Assembly (NCBI GenBank): GCA_947623455.1
Contig: OX392536.1
Coordinates: 14,937,282-15,001,281 of the forward strand
DNA: 64,000 nt
Direction of reading: 5' to 3'
Source of the DNA: Mimachlamys varia
Taxonomy: Eukaryota; Mollusca; Bivalvia; Pectinida; Pectinidae
Shown: in pieces, positions 11,321 through 24,900 of the stretch
Position numbering within the stretch: position 1 is the first letter of the stretch
How the letters are laid out: the number at the start of each line of letters is the position of its first letter
Program-made: the position numbers and the translations under genes
Notes under the pieces: generated by a model
What the model was told of the DNA's origin: nothing
Seen by the model: only the letters and a program-made list of their open reading frames with translations
Databases searched by the model: none

Positions 11321-14300
11321 TTCAATCAATTTTCAACACAGATTCATAATGTTTGATGCTACGTTATCTGAACAACATCTCCTACATAATAAGCTAGGGG
11401 ACAGCAGATAACATCCCCGATAAAAGCCTGAGATGCCGAGGTGGCAAATGCAAAGTAACGGCTACCGTGCCGTTCTGTAGCCAAAAAAAAACAATAATAA
11501 CTCTATTCAAATCGACATAATTCAATCAATTTTCAACACAGATTCATAAGTATTGCTGATACGTTATCTGAACAACATCTCCTACATCATTAGCTTGGGG
11601 AACAGCGGATTACTTTCCCGGTTAAAGCCTGGGAGGCCAGGGTGGCAGATAAAAAGTAACGGCTACGGTGCAAGGCCTAGCCAAAAAACAATTATAACTC
11701 TATTCAAATCGACATTATTCAATCAATTTTCAACACAGATTCATAATGTTTGATGCTACGTTATCTGCACAATACCTACGACATGATTAAGCTAGGTTGA
11801 CATGAGATAACATCCCCGATTAAAGCCTGGGAGGCCAGGGTGGCAGATAAAAAGTAACGGCTACCATGCAAGGCCTAGCCAAAAAACAATTATAACTCTA
11901 TTCAAATCGACATAATTCAATCAATTTTCAACACAGATTCATAATTTTTGATGCTACGTTTTCTGAACAAACAACGTCTCCTACATGATTAACTAGTGGG
12001 ACAGCGATTAACATCCCCGATAAAAGCCTGAGATGCCGAAGTGGCAAATACAAAGTAACGGCTACCGTGCCGCGCTGTAGCCAAAAAACAATTATAACTC
12101 TATTCAAATCGACATTATTCAATCAATTTTCAACACAGATTCATAATGTTTGATGCTACGTTATCTGCACAATACCTACGACATGATTAAGCTAGGTTGA
12201 CAGGAGATAACATCCCCGATTAAAGCCTGGGAGGCCGGGCTGGCAAATATAAAGTAACGGCTTTTATGAAAGGCTGTAGTCAAAAAATACAATTATAACT
12301 CTATTCAAATCGACATAATTCAATCAATTTTCAACACAGATTCATAATGTTTGATGCTACGTTATCTGAACAACGTCTCCTACATAATAAGCTAGGGGAC
12401 AGCAGATAACATCCCCGATAAAAGCCTGAGATGCCGAGGTGGCAAATACAAAGTAACGGCTACCGTTCCAGGCTGTAGCCAAAAAATACAATTATAACTC
12501 TATTCAAATCGACATAATTCAATCAATTTTCAACACAGATTCATAATTATTGCTGATACCTTATATGAACAACATCTCCTACATAATTAGCTTGGGGAAC
12601 AACGGATTACTTTCCCGGTTAAAACCTGGGAGGCCAGGATGGCAGATAAAAAGTAACGGCTACCGTGCAAGGCCTAACCAAAAAACAATTATCACTCTAT
12701 TCAAATGGACACAATTCAATCAATTTTCAACACAGATTCATCATTTTTGATGCTACGTTATCTGCACCATATCAACTATATGATTAGCTAGGGGGACAGC
12801 GATTACAATCCCCGATAAAAGCCTATGATGCCGAAGTGGCAAATACAAAGTAACGGCTACCGTTCCAAGCTGTAGCCAAAAAATACAATTATAAATCTAT
12901 TCAAATCGACATTATTCAATCAATTTTCAATACGTGTTCATAATTTTTGCGGCCACGTTGTCTGAACAACGTCTCATACATGATTAGCTAGGGGACAGCA
13001 GATCACACTCCATATAAAAGCCTGGGAGGCCAGGTTGGCAAATACAAAGTAACGGCTACCGTGCCAGGCTTTAGCAAAAAAAAACAATTATAACTCAATT
13101 CAAAAGGACATAATTCAATCAATTTTCAACACAGATTCATAAATTTTGCTGCTAAGTTATCTGAACAACGTCTCCTACATGATTAGCTAGTGGGACAGCC
13201 ATCAACATCCCCGATCAAAGCCTGAGGTGCCGAGGTGGCAAATACAAAGTAACGGCTACCGTGCCGCGCTGTAGCCAAAAAATCCAATTATAACTCTATT
13301 CAAATTGACATAATTCAATCAATTTTCAACACAGATTCATAATGTTTGATGCTACGTTATCTGCACAATACCTACTACATTTATAAGCTAGGATGACAGG
13401 AGATAACATCCCCGATTAAAGCCTGGGAGGCCGAGGTGGCAAATATAAAGTAACGGCTATTATGAAAGGCTGTAGCCAAAAAAACAATAATAACTCTATT
13501 CAAATCGACATAATTCAATTAATTTTCAACACAGATTCATTATTTTTGATGCTACGTTATCTGAACAACATCTACTATATGATTAGCTATGGGGACAGCG
13601 ATTCACATCCCCAATAAAAGCCTGAGATGCCGAGGTGGCAAATACAAAGTAACGGCTACCCTTCCAGGCTGTAGTCAAAAAATACAATTATAACTCTATT
13701 CAAATCGACATAATTCAATCAATTTTCAATACGTGTTCATAATTTTTGCTGCCACGTTATCTGAACAACATCTCATACATGATTAGCTAGGGGACAGCAG
13801 ATAACATCCCCGATAAAAGCCTGGGAGGCCAGGGTGGCAAATACAAAGTAACGGCTACCGTACCGCGCTGTAGCCAAAAAAAAAACAATTATAACTCAAT
13901 TCAAAAGGACATTATTCAATCAATTTTCAACACAGATTCATAATGTTTGATGCTACGTTATCTGAACAACATCTCCTACATAATAAGCTAGGGGACAGCA
14001 GATAACATCCCCGATAAAAGCCTGAGATGCCGAGGTGGCTACCGTGCCGTTCTGTAGCCAAAAACAACAATAATAACTCTATTCAAATCGACATAATTCA
14101 ATCAATTTTCAACACAGATTCATAAGTATTGCTGATACGTTATCTGAACAACATCTCCTACATCATTAGCTTGGGGAACAGCGGATTACTTTCCCGGTTA
14201 AAGCCTGGGAGGCCAGGGTGGCAGATAAAAAGTAACGGCTACGGTGCAAGGCCTAGCCAAAAAACAATTATAACTCTATTCAAATCGACATAATTCAATC

Positions 14301-15600
14301 AATTTTCAACACAGATTCATAATTTTTGATGCTACGTTTTCTGAACAAACAACGTCTCCTACATGATTAACTAGTGGGACAGCGATTAACATCCCCGATA
14401 AAAGCCTGAGATGCCGAAGTGGCAAATACAAAGTAACGGCTACCGTGCCGCGCTGTAGCCAAAAAACAATTATAACTCTATTCAAATCGACATTATTCAA
14501 TCAATTTTCAACACAGATTCATAATGTTTGATGCTACGTTATCTGCACAATACCTACGACATGATTAAGCTAGGTTGACAGGAGATAACATCCCCGATTA
14601 AAGCCTGGGAGGCCGGGCTGGCAAATATAAAGTAACGGCTTTTATGAAAGGCTGTAGTCAAAAAATACAATTATAACTCTATTCAAATCGACATAATTCA
14701 ATCAATTTTCAACACAGATTCATAATGTTTGATGCTACGTTATCTGAACAACATCTCCTACATAATAAGCTAGGGGACAGCAGATAACATCCCCGATAAA
14801 AGCCTGAGATGCCGAGGTGGCAAATACAAAGTAACGGCTACCGTTCCAGGCTGTAGCCAAAATATACAATTATAACTCTATTCAAATCGACATAATTCAA
14901 TCAATTTTCAACACAGATTCATAATTATTGCTGATACCTTATATGAACAACATCTCCTACATAATTAGCTTGGGGAACAACGGATTACTTTCCCGGTTAA
15001 AACCTGGGAGGCCAGGATGGCAGATAAAAAGTAACGGCTACCGTGCAAGGCCTAACCAAAAAACAATTATCACTCTATTCAAATGGACACAATTCAATCA
15101 ATTTTCAACACAGATTCATCATTTTTGATGCTACGTTATCTGCACCATATCAACTATATGATTAGCTAGGGGGACAGCGATTACAATCCCCGATAAAAGC
15201 CTATGATGCCGAAGTGGCAAATACAAAGTAACGGCTACCGTTCCAAGCTGTAGCCAAAAAATACAATTATAAATCTATTCAAATCGACATTATTCAATCA
15301 ATTTTCAATACGTGTTCATAATTTTTGCGGCCACGTTGTCTGAACAACGTCTCATACATGATTAGCTAGGGGACAGCAGATCACACTCCATATAAAAGCT
15401 TGGGAGGCCAGGTTGGCAAATACAAAGTAACGGCTACCGTGCCAGGCTTTAGCAAAAAAAACAATTATAACTCAATTCAAAAGGACATAATTCAATCAAT
15501 TTTCAACACAGATTCATAAATTTTGCTGCTAAGTTATCTGAACAACGTCTCCTACATGATTAGCTAGTGGGACAGCCATCAACATCCCCGATCAAAGCCT
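9370..15600. repeat. Domain A superunit, copy 2 (partial, 400 bp shorter)
   Basis: This matches 1 to about 6,630. The offset is 9,369-9,370 until about 14.5 kb and 8,970 afterwards, because copy 1 has one extra 400-bp dimer (near 4,923-5,725). Homology ends near 15,600. There copy 1 switches back to 9-mer sequence, while copy 2 continues with GAGGTGCCGAGGTGG monomers. Confidence 0.8.
11283..11295. repeat. Longest homopolymer A-tract (13 As)
   Basis: The A-tract after GTAGCC varies among monomers, from 2 (GCCAACAACA near 36,962) through the common 6-8 to 13 here. The homologous site in superunit copy 1 has 12 As (1914-1925). This tract contributes to monomer length differences. Confidence 0.9.
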
Positions 15601-16714
15601 GAGGTGCCGAGGTGGCAAATACAAAGTAACGGCTACCGTGCCGGGCTGTAGCCAAAAAATCCAATTATAACTCTATTCAAATTGACATAATTCAATCAAT
15701 TTTCAACACAGATTCATAATGTTTGATGCTACGTTATCTGCACAATACCTACTACATTTATAAGCTAGGATGACAGGAGATAACATCCCCGATTAAAGCC
15801 TGGGAGGCCGAGGTGGCAAATATAAAGTAACGGCTATTATGAAAGGCTGTAGCCAAAAAAACAATAATAACTCTATTCAAATCGACATAATTCAATTAAT
15901 TTTCAACACAGATTCATTATTTTTGATGCTACGTTATCTGAACAACATCTCCTACATGATAAGCTAGGGGGACAGCGGATAACATCCCCAATAAAAGCCT
16001 GGGGGGCCGGGGTGGCAAATGCAAAGTAAAGGCTACCGTACCGCGCTGTAGCCAAAAAAACAATTGTTACTCAATTCAAATCGACGTAATTCAATCAATT
16101 TTCAACACAGATTCATAATTATTGCAGATACGTTATCTGAACAACATCTCCTACATCATTAGCTTGGGGAACAGCGGATTACTTTCCCGGTTAAAGCCTG
16201 GGAGGCCAGGGTGGCAGATAAAAAGTAACGGCTACCGTGCAAGGCCTAACCAAAAAACAATTATAACTCTATTCAAATCGACATAATTCAATCAATTTTC
16301 AACACAGATTCATCATTTTTGATGCTACGTTATCTGCACCATATCAACTATATGATTAGCTAGGGGGACAGCGATTACAATCCCCGATACAAGCCTATGA
16401 TGCCGAAGTGGCAAATACAAAGTAACGGCTACCGTTCCAAGCTGTAGACAAAAAATACAATTATAAATCTATTCAAATCGACATTATTCAATCAATTTTC
16501 AATACATGTTCATAATTTTTGCGGCCACGTTGTCTGAACAACGTCTCATACATGATTAGCTAGGGGACAGCAGATCACACTCCATATAAAAGCCTGGGAG
16601 GCCAGGTTGGCAAATACAAAGTAACGGCTACCGTGCCAGGCTTTAGCAAAAAAAAAAAATTATAACTCAATTCAAAAGGACATAATTCAATCAATTTTCA
16701 ACACAGATTCATAA
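14210..16714. repeat. 2.5-kb long-range direct repeat, copy 1
   Basis: This segment recurs at 18,390-20,894 at an offset of 4,180-4,181 bp (21 monomers). Both copies contain the CTTATATGAACAACATC monomer, the GTTGTCTGAACAACGTCTCA monomer, and the GGGGGGCCGGGGTGG monomer with CAATTGTTACTC or CAATTGTAACTC. Edges are approximate. Confidence 0.7.
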
Positions 16715-18300
16715 TGTTTGATGCTACGTTATCTGAACAACATCTCCTACATAATAAGCTAGGGGACAGCAGATAACATCCCCGATAAAAGCCTGAGATG
16801 CCGAGGTGGCAAATGCAAAGTAACGGCTACCGTGCCGTTCTGTAGCCAAAAAAAACAATAATAACTCTATTCAAATCGACATAATTCAATCAATTTTCAA
16901 CACAGATTCATAAGTATTGCTGATACGTTATCTGAACAACATCTACATCATTAGCTTGGGGAACAGCGGATTACTTTCCCGGTTAAAGCCTGGGAGGCCA
17001 GGGTGGCAGATAAAAAGTAACGGCTACGGTGCAAGGCCTAGCCAAAAAACAATTATAACTCTATTCAAATCGACATAATTCAATCAATTTTCAACACAGA
17101 TTCATAATTTTTGATGCTACGTTTTCTGAACAAACAACGTCTCCTACATGATTAACTAGTGGGACAGCGATTAACATCCCCGATAAAAGCCTGAGATGCC
17201 GAAGTGGCAAATACAAAGTAACGGCTACCGTGCCGCGCTGTAGCCAAAAAACAATTATAACTCTATTCAAATCGACATAATTCAATCAATTTTCAACACA
17301 GATTCATCATTTTTGATGCTACGTTATCTGCACCATATCAACTATATGATTAGCTAGGGGGACAGCGATTACAATCCCCGATACAAGCCTATGATGCCGA
17401 AGTGGCAAATACAAAGTAACGGCTACCGTTCCAAGCTGTAGACAAAAAATACAATTATAAATCTATTCAAATCGACATTATTCAATCAATTTTCAATACA
17501 TGTTCATAATTTTTGCGGCCACGTTGTCTGAACAACGTCTCATACATGATTAGCTAGGGGACAGCAGATCACACTCCATATAAAAGCCTGGGAGGCCAGG
17601 TTGGCAAATACAAAGTAACGGCTACCGTGCCAGGCTTTAGCAAAAAAAAACAATTATAACTCAATTCAAAAGGACATAATTCAATCAATTTTCAACACAG
17701 ATTCATAATGTTTGATGCTACGTTATCTGAACAACATCTCCTACATAATAAGCTAGGGGACAGCAGATAACATCCCCGATAAAAGCCTGAGATGCCGAGG
17801 TGGCAAATGCAAAGTAACGGCTACCGTGCCGTTCTGTAGCCAAAAAAAAACAATAATAACTCTATTCAAATCGACATAATTCAATCAATTTTCAACACAG
17901 ATTCATAAGTATTGCTGATACGTTATCTGAACAACATCTACATCATTAGCTTGGGGAACAGCGGATTACTTTCCCGGTTAAAGCCTGGGAGGCCAGGGTG
18001 GCAGATAAAAAGTAACGGCTACGGTGCAAGGCCTAGCCAAAAAACAATTATAACTCTATTCAAATCGACATAATTCAATCAATTTTCAACACAGATTCAT
18101 AATTTTTGATGCTACGTTTTCTGAACAAACAACGTCTCCTACATGATTAACTAGTGGGACAGCGATTAACATCCCCGATAAAAGCCTGAGATGCCGAAGT
18201 GGCAAATACAAAGTAACGGCTTCCGTGCCGCGCTGTAGCCAAAAAACAATTATAACTCTATTCAAATCGACATTATTCAATCAATTTTCAACACAGATTC
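16313..18300. repeat. 5-monomer tandem duplication (~994-bp period, two copies)
   Basis: The rare marker CCCCGATACAAGCCTATGAT occurs near 16,384 and 17,378, and ACATCTACATCATTAGC (missing three bases of the usual ACATCTCCTACATC) near 16,940 and 17,934. Both pairs are 994 bp apart. The copies differ by poly-A length and a few substitutions. Confidence 0.75.
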
Positions 18301-18389
18301 ATAATGTTTGATGCTACGTTATCTGCACAATACCTACAACATGATTAAGCTAGGTTGACAGGAGATAGCATCCCCGATTAAAGCCTGGG

Positions 18390-20894
18390 AGGCCAGGGTG
18401 GCAGATAAAAAGTAACGGCTACCATGCAAGGCCTAGCCAAAAAACAATTATAACTCTATTCAAATCGACATAATTCAATCAATTTTCAACACAGATTCAT
18501 AATTTTTGATGCTACGTTTTCTGAACAAACAACGTCTCCTACATGATTAACTAGTGGGACAGCGATTAACATCCCCGATAAAAGCCTGAGATGCCGAAGT
18601 GGCAAATACAAAGTAACGGCTACCGTGCCGCGCTGTAGCCAAAAAACAATTATAACTCTATTCAAATCGACATTATTCAATCAATTTTCAACACAGATTC
18701 ATAATGTTTGATGCTACGTTATCTGCACAATACCTACGACATGATTAAGATAGGTTGACAGGAGATAACATCCCCGATTAAAGCCTGGGAGGCCGGGGTG
18801 GCAAATATAAAGTAACGGCTTTTATGAAAGGCTGTAGTCAAAAAATACTATTATAACTCTATTCAAATCGACATAATTCAATCAATTTTCAACACAGATT
18901 CATAATGTTTGATGCTACGTTATCTGAACAACATCTCCTACATAATAAGCTAGGGGGACAGCAGATAACATCCCCGATAAAAGCCTGAGATGCCGAGGTG
19001 GCAAATACAAAGTAACGGCTACCGTTCCAGGCTGTAGCCAAAAAATACAATTATAACTCTATTCAAATCGACATAATTCAATCAATTTTCAACACAGATT
19101 CATAATTATTGCTGATACCTTATATGAACAACATCTCCTACATAATTAGCTTGGGGAACAACGGATTACTTTCCCGGTTAAAACCTGGGAGGCCAGGATG
19201 GCAGATAAAAAGTAACGGCTACCGTGCAAGGCCTAACCAAAAAACAATTATCACTCTATTCAAATGGACACAATTCAATCAATTTTCAACACAGATTCAT
19301 CATTTTTGATGCTACGTTATCTGCACCATATCAACTATATGATTAGCTAGGGGGACAGCGATTACAATCCCCGATAAAAGCCTATGATGCCGAAGTGGCA
19401 AATACAAAGTAACGGCTACCGTTCCAAGCTGTAGCCAAAAAATACAATTATAAATCTATTCAAATCGACATTATTCAATCAATTTTCAATACATGTTCAT
19501 AATTTTTGCGGCCACGTTGTCTGAACAACGTCTCATACATGATTAGCTAGGGGACAGCAGATCACACTCCATATAAAAGCCTGGGAGGCCAGGTTGGCAA
19601 ATACAAAGTAACGGCTACCGTGCCAGGCTTTAGCAAAAAAAACAATTATAACTCAATTCAAAAGGACATAATTCAATCAATTTTCAACACAGATTCATAA
19701 TGTTTGCTGCTAAGTTATCTGAACAACGTCTCCTACATGATTAGCTAGTGGGACAGCCATCAACATCCCCGATCAAAGCCTGAGGTGCCGAGGTGGCAAA
19801 TACAAAGTAACGGCTACCGTGCCGGGCTGTAGCCAAAAAATCCAAATATAACTCTATTCAAATTGACATAATTCAATCAATTTTCAACACAGATTCATAA
19901 TGTTTGATGCTACGTTATCTGCACAATACCTACTACATTTATAAGCTAGGATGACAGGAGATAACATCCCCGATTAAAGCCTGGGAGGCCGAGGTGGCAA
20001 ATATAAAGTAACGGCTATTATGAAAGGCTGTAGCCAAAAAAACAATAATAACTCTATTCAAATCGACATAATTCAATTAATTTTCAACACAGATCCATTA
20101 TTTTTGATGCTACGTTATCTGAACAACATCTCCTACATGATAAGCTAGGGGGACAGCGGATAACATCCCCAATAAAAGCCTGGGGGGCCGGGGTGGCAAA
20201 TGCAAAGTAACGGCTACCGTACCGCGCTGTAGCCAAAAAAACAATTGTAACTCAATTCAAATCGACGTAATTCAATCAATTTTCAACACAGATTCATAAT
20301 TATTGCAGATACGTTATCTGAACAACATCTCCTACATCATTAGCTTGGGGAACAGCGGATTACTTTCCCGGTTAAAGCCTGGGAGGCCAGGGTGGCAGAT
20401 AAAAAGTAACGGCTACCGTGCAAGGCCTAACCAAAAAACAATTATAACTCTATTCAAATCGACATAATTCAATCAATTTTCAACACAGATTCATCATTTT
20501 TGATGCTACGTTATCTGCACCATATCAACTATATGATTAGCTAGGGGGACAGCGATTACAATCCCCGATACAAGCCTATGATGCCGAAGTGGCAAATACA
20601 AAGTAACGGCTACCGTTCCAAGCTGTAGACAAAAAATACAATTATAAATCTATTCAAATCGACATTATTCAATCAATTTTCAATACATGTTCATAATTTT
20701 TGCGGCCACGTTGTCTGAACAACGTCTCATACATGATTAGCTAGGGGACAGCAGATCACACTCCATATAAAAGCCTGGAAGGCCAGGTTGGCAAATACAA
20801 AGTAACGGCTACCGTGCCAGGCTTTAGCAAAAAAAACAATTATAACTCAATTCAAAAGGACATAATTCAATCAATTTTCAACACAGATTCATAA
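18390..20894. repeat. 2.5-kb long-range direct repeat, copy 2
   Basis: Partner of 14,210-16,714. Homology ends near 20,894, where this copy continues with AAATTTTGCTGCTAAG and the other with AATGTTTGATGCTACG. The end of this copy overlaps the start of the domain B 21-mer, so the domain A to B transition is gradual in subtype composition. Confidence 0.7.
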
Positions 20895-23800
20895 ATTTTG
20901 CTGCTAAGTTATCTGAACAACGTCTCCTACATGATTAGCTAGTGGGACAGCCATCAACATCCCCGATCAAAGCCTGAGGTGCCGAGGTGGCAAATACAAA
21001 GTAACGGCTACCGTGCCGGGCTGTAGCCAAAAAATCCAATTATAACTCTATTCAAATCGACATAATTCAATCAATTTTCAACACAGATTCATAATGTTTG
21101 ATGCTACGTTATCTGCACAATACCTACTACATTTTTAAGCTAGGATGACAGGAGATAACATCCCCGATTAAAGCCTGGGAGGCCGAGGTGGCAAATATAA
21201 AGTAACGGCTATTATGAAAGGCTGTAGCCAAAAAAACAATAATAACTCTATTCAAATCGACATAATTCAATTAATTTTCAACACAGATTCATTATTTTTG
21301 ATGCTACGTTATCTGAACAACATCTCCTACATGATAAGCTAGGGGGACAGCGGATAACATCCCCAATAAAAGCCTGGGGGGCCGGGGTGGCAAATGCAAA
21401 GTAACGGCTACCGTACCGCGCTGTAGCCAAAAAAACAATTATAACTCTATTCAAATCGACGTAATTCAATCAATTTTCAACACAGATTCATAATTATTGC
21501 AGATACGTTATCTGAACAACATCTCCTACATCATTAGCTTGGGGAACAGCGGATTATTTTCCCGGTTAAAGCCTGGGAGGCCAGGGTGGCAGATAAAAAG
21601 TAACGTCAACCGTGCAAGACCTAGCCAAAAAACAATTATCAGTCTATTCAAATAGTCATAATTCAATCAATTTTCAACACAGATTCATAATTTTTGCTGC
21701 CACGTTCTCTGAACTACATCTCCTACATGATAAGCTAGGGGGACAGCGGATAACATCCCCAATAAAAGCCTGGGAGGCCGGGGTGGCAAATACAAAGTAA
21801 CGGCTACCGTGCCGGGCTGTAGCCAAAAAAACAATAATAACTCTATTCAAATCGACATAATTCAATCAATTTTCAACACAGATTCATAATTTTTGATGCT
21901 ACGTTATCTGAACAATATCTACTTTATGATTAGCTATGGGGACAGCGATTAACATCCCCAATAAAAGCCTGAAATGCCGGGGTGGCAAATACAAAGTAAC
22001 GGCTACCGTACCGCGCTGTAGCCAAAAAAACAATTATAACTGAATTCAAAAGGACATAATTCAATCAATTTTCAACACAGATTCATAATTTTTTATGCTA
22101 CGTTATCTGAACAACATCTCCTACATGATAAGCTAGGGGGACAGCGATTAACATCCCCAATAAAAGCCTGGGAGGCCGGGATGGCGAATACAAAGTAACG
22201 GCTATCGTGCCGCGCTGTAGCCAAAAAAATACAATTATAACTCAATTCAAAAGGACATAATTCAATCAATTTTCAACACAGATTCATAATATTTGATGCT
22301 ACGTTATCTGAACAACACCTCCCACATGATAAGCTAGGGGGCCTTCGGATAACATCCCCAATAAAAGCCTGGGAGGCCGGGTTGTCAAATGCAAAGTAAC
22401 GGCTACCGTGCCGGGCTGTAGCCAAAAAAAAACAATTATAACTCTATTCAAATCGACATAATTCAATCAATTTTCAACACATGTTCATAATTATTTCTGA
22501 TACCTTATCTGAACAACATCTCCTACATAATTAGCTTGGAGAACAGCGGATTACTTTCACGGTTAAAGCCTGGGAGGCCAGGGTGGCAGATAAAAAGTAA
22601 CGTCTACCGTGCAAGACCTAGCCAAAAAACAATTATCACTCTATTCAAATAGACATAATTCAATCAATTTTCAACACAGATTCATAATTTTTGCTGCCAC
22701 GTTATCTGCACAATACCTACTACATGATTAAGCAAGGGTGTCAGGAGATAACATCCCCGATAAAAGCCTGGGAGGCCGGGTTGGCAAATGCAAAGTAACG
22801 GCTACCGTGCCGAGCTGTAGCCAAAAAAAAACAATTATAACTCTATTCAAATCGACATAATTCAATCAATTTTCAACACATGTTCATAATTATTGCTGAT
22901 ACGTTATCTGAACAACGTCTCCTACAGAATTAGCTTGGGGAACAGCGGATTACTTTCCCGGTTAAAGCCTGGGAGGCCAGGGTGGCAGATAAAAAGTAAC
23001 GTCTACCGTGCAAGACCTAGCCAAAAAACAATTATCACTCTATTCAAATAGTCATAATTCAATCAATTTTCAACACAGATTCATAATTTTTGCTGCCACG
23101 TTCTCTGAACTACATCTCCTACATGATAAGCTAGGGGGACAGCGGATAACATCCCCAATAAAAGCCTGGGAGGCCGGGGTGGCAAATACAAAGTAACGGC
23201 TACCGTGCCGGGCTGTAGCCAAAAAAACAATAATAACTCTATTCAAATCGACATAATTCAATTAATTTTCAACACAGATTCATAATTTTTGATGCTACGT
23301 TATCTGAACAATATCTACTTTATGATTAGCTAGGGGGACAGCAATTAACATCCCCAATAAAAGCCTGAAATGCCGGGGTGGCAAATACAAAGTAACGGCT
23401 ACCGTACCGCGCTGTAGCCAAAAAAACAATTATAACGGAATTCAAAAGGACATAATTCAATCAATTTTAAACACAGATTCATAATTTTTGATGCTAGGTT
23501 ATCTGAACAAAATCTCCTACATGATAAGCTAGGGGGACAGCGATTAACATCCCCAATAAAAGCCTGGGAGGCCGGGGTGGCGAATACAAAGTAATGGCTA
23601 TCGTGCCGCGCTGTAGCCAAAAAAATACAATTATAACTCAATTCAAAAGGACATAATTCAATCAATTTTCAACACAGATTCATAATATTTGATGCTACGT
23701 TATCTGAACAACACCTCCTACATGATAAGCTAGGGGAACAGCGATTAACATCCCCGATCAAAGCCTGGGAGGCCGGGGTGGCGAATACAAAGTAATGGCT

Positions 23801-24900
23801 ATCGTGCCGCGCTGTAGCCAAAAAAAACAATTATAACTCTATTCAAATCGACATAATTCAATCAATTTTCAACACAGATTCATAATTTGTGATGCTACGT
23901 TATCTGAACAACATCTCCCACATGATAAGCTAGGGGGCCTTCGGATAACATCCCCAATAAAAGCCTGGGAGGCCGGGTTGTCAAATGCAAAGTAACGGCT
24001 ACCGTTCAAGGCCTTACCAAAAAACAATTATCACTCTATTCAAATCGACATAATTCAATCAATTTTCAACACATGTTCATAATTATTTCTGATACCTTAT
24101 CTGAACAACATCTCCTACATAATTAGCTTGGAGAACAGCGGATTACTTTCACGGTAAAAACCTGGGAGGCCAGGGTGGCAGATAAAAAGTAACGTCTACC
24201 GTGCAAGACCTAGCCAAAAAACAATCATCACTCTATTCAAATCGACATAATTCAATCAATTTTCAACACAGATTCATAATTTTTGCTGCCACGTTATCTG
24301 AACAACATCTCCTACATGATAAGCTAGGGGGGACAGCGGGTAACATCCCCAATAAAAGCCTGAATGGCCGGGTTGGCAAATGCAAAGTAACGGCTACCGT
24401 GCAAGGCCTAGCCAAAAAACAATTATCACTCTATTCAAATCGATATAATTCAATCAATTTTCAACACAGATTCATAATGTTTGATGATACATTATCTGCA
24501 CCATATTTTCTATAGGATTAGCTAGGGGGACATCGATTAACATCCCCGATAAAAGCCTGAGATGCCGAGGTGGCAAATACAAAGTAACGGCTACCGTTCC
24601 AAGCTGTCGCCAAAAAATACAATTATAACTCTATTCAAATCGACACAATTCAATCAATTTTCAACACATGTTCATAATTTTTGCTGCTACGTTATCTGAA
24701 CAACATCTCTTACATGATTAAGCTAGGGGGACAGCGATTAACATTCCCGATAAAAGCCTGAGATGCCGAGGTTGCAAATACAAAGTAACGGCTACCGTTC
24801 CAAGCTGTAGCCAAAAAATACAATAATAACTTTATTCAAATCGACATAATTCAATCAATTTTTAACACATGTTCATAAATTTTGCTGCTAAGTTATCTGA
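20719..24900. repeat. Domain B HOR, first unit (21 monomers, 4,182 bp)
   Basis: Starts at ACAACGTCTCATACATG and matches the following units except for two extra monomers (398 bp) lying between about 21,740 and 22,140. The extra pair is spanned by identical flanks around GATAAGCTAGGGGGACAGCG, and joining across that sequence produces the order seen in the later units. Confidence 0.85.

Noticed and set aside
22342..22360. Possible CENP-B box (TTCG....A..CGGG)
   Set aside because: TTCGGATAAC lacks the CGGG half, and CCCGGTTAAAGCC on the other strand lacks CGAA. No monomer I checked fits the core positions.
23399..23665. 88-codon open frame on the minus strand, repeated every 3,784 bp
   Set aside because: It is a read-through of adjacent monomers on the antisense strand, without a separate coding signal or domain. 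Copies elsewhere are cut by stops.
24201..24515. Longest open frame (104 codons, plus strand), repeated at 27,985, 31,769 and 35,553
   Set aside because: It spans two satellite monomers that happen to stay in frame, begins with GTG, encodes two imperfect copies of the same monomer translation, and recurs only because the HOR recurs.
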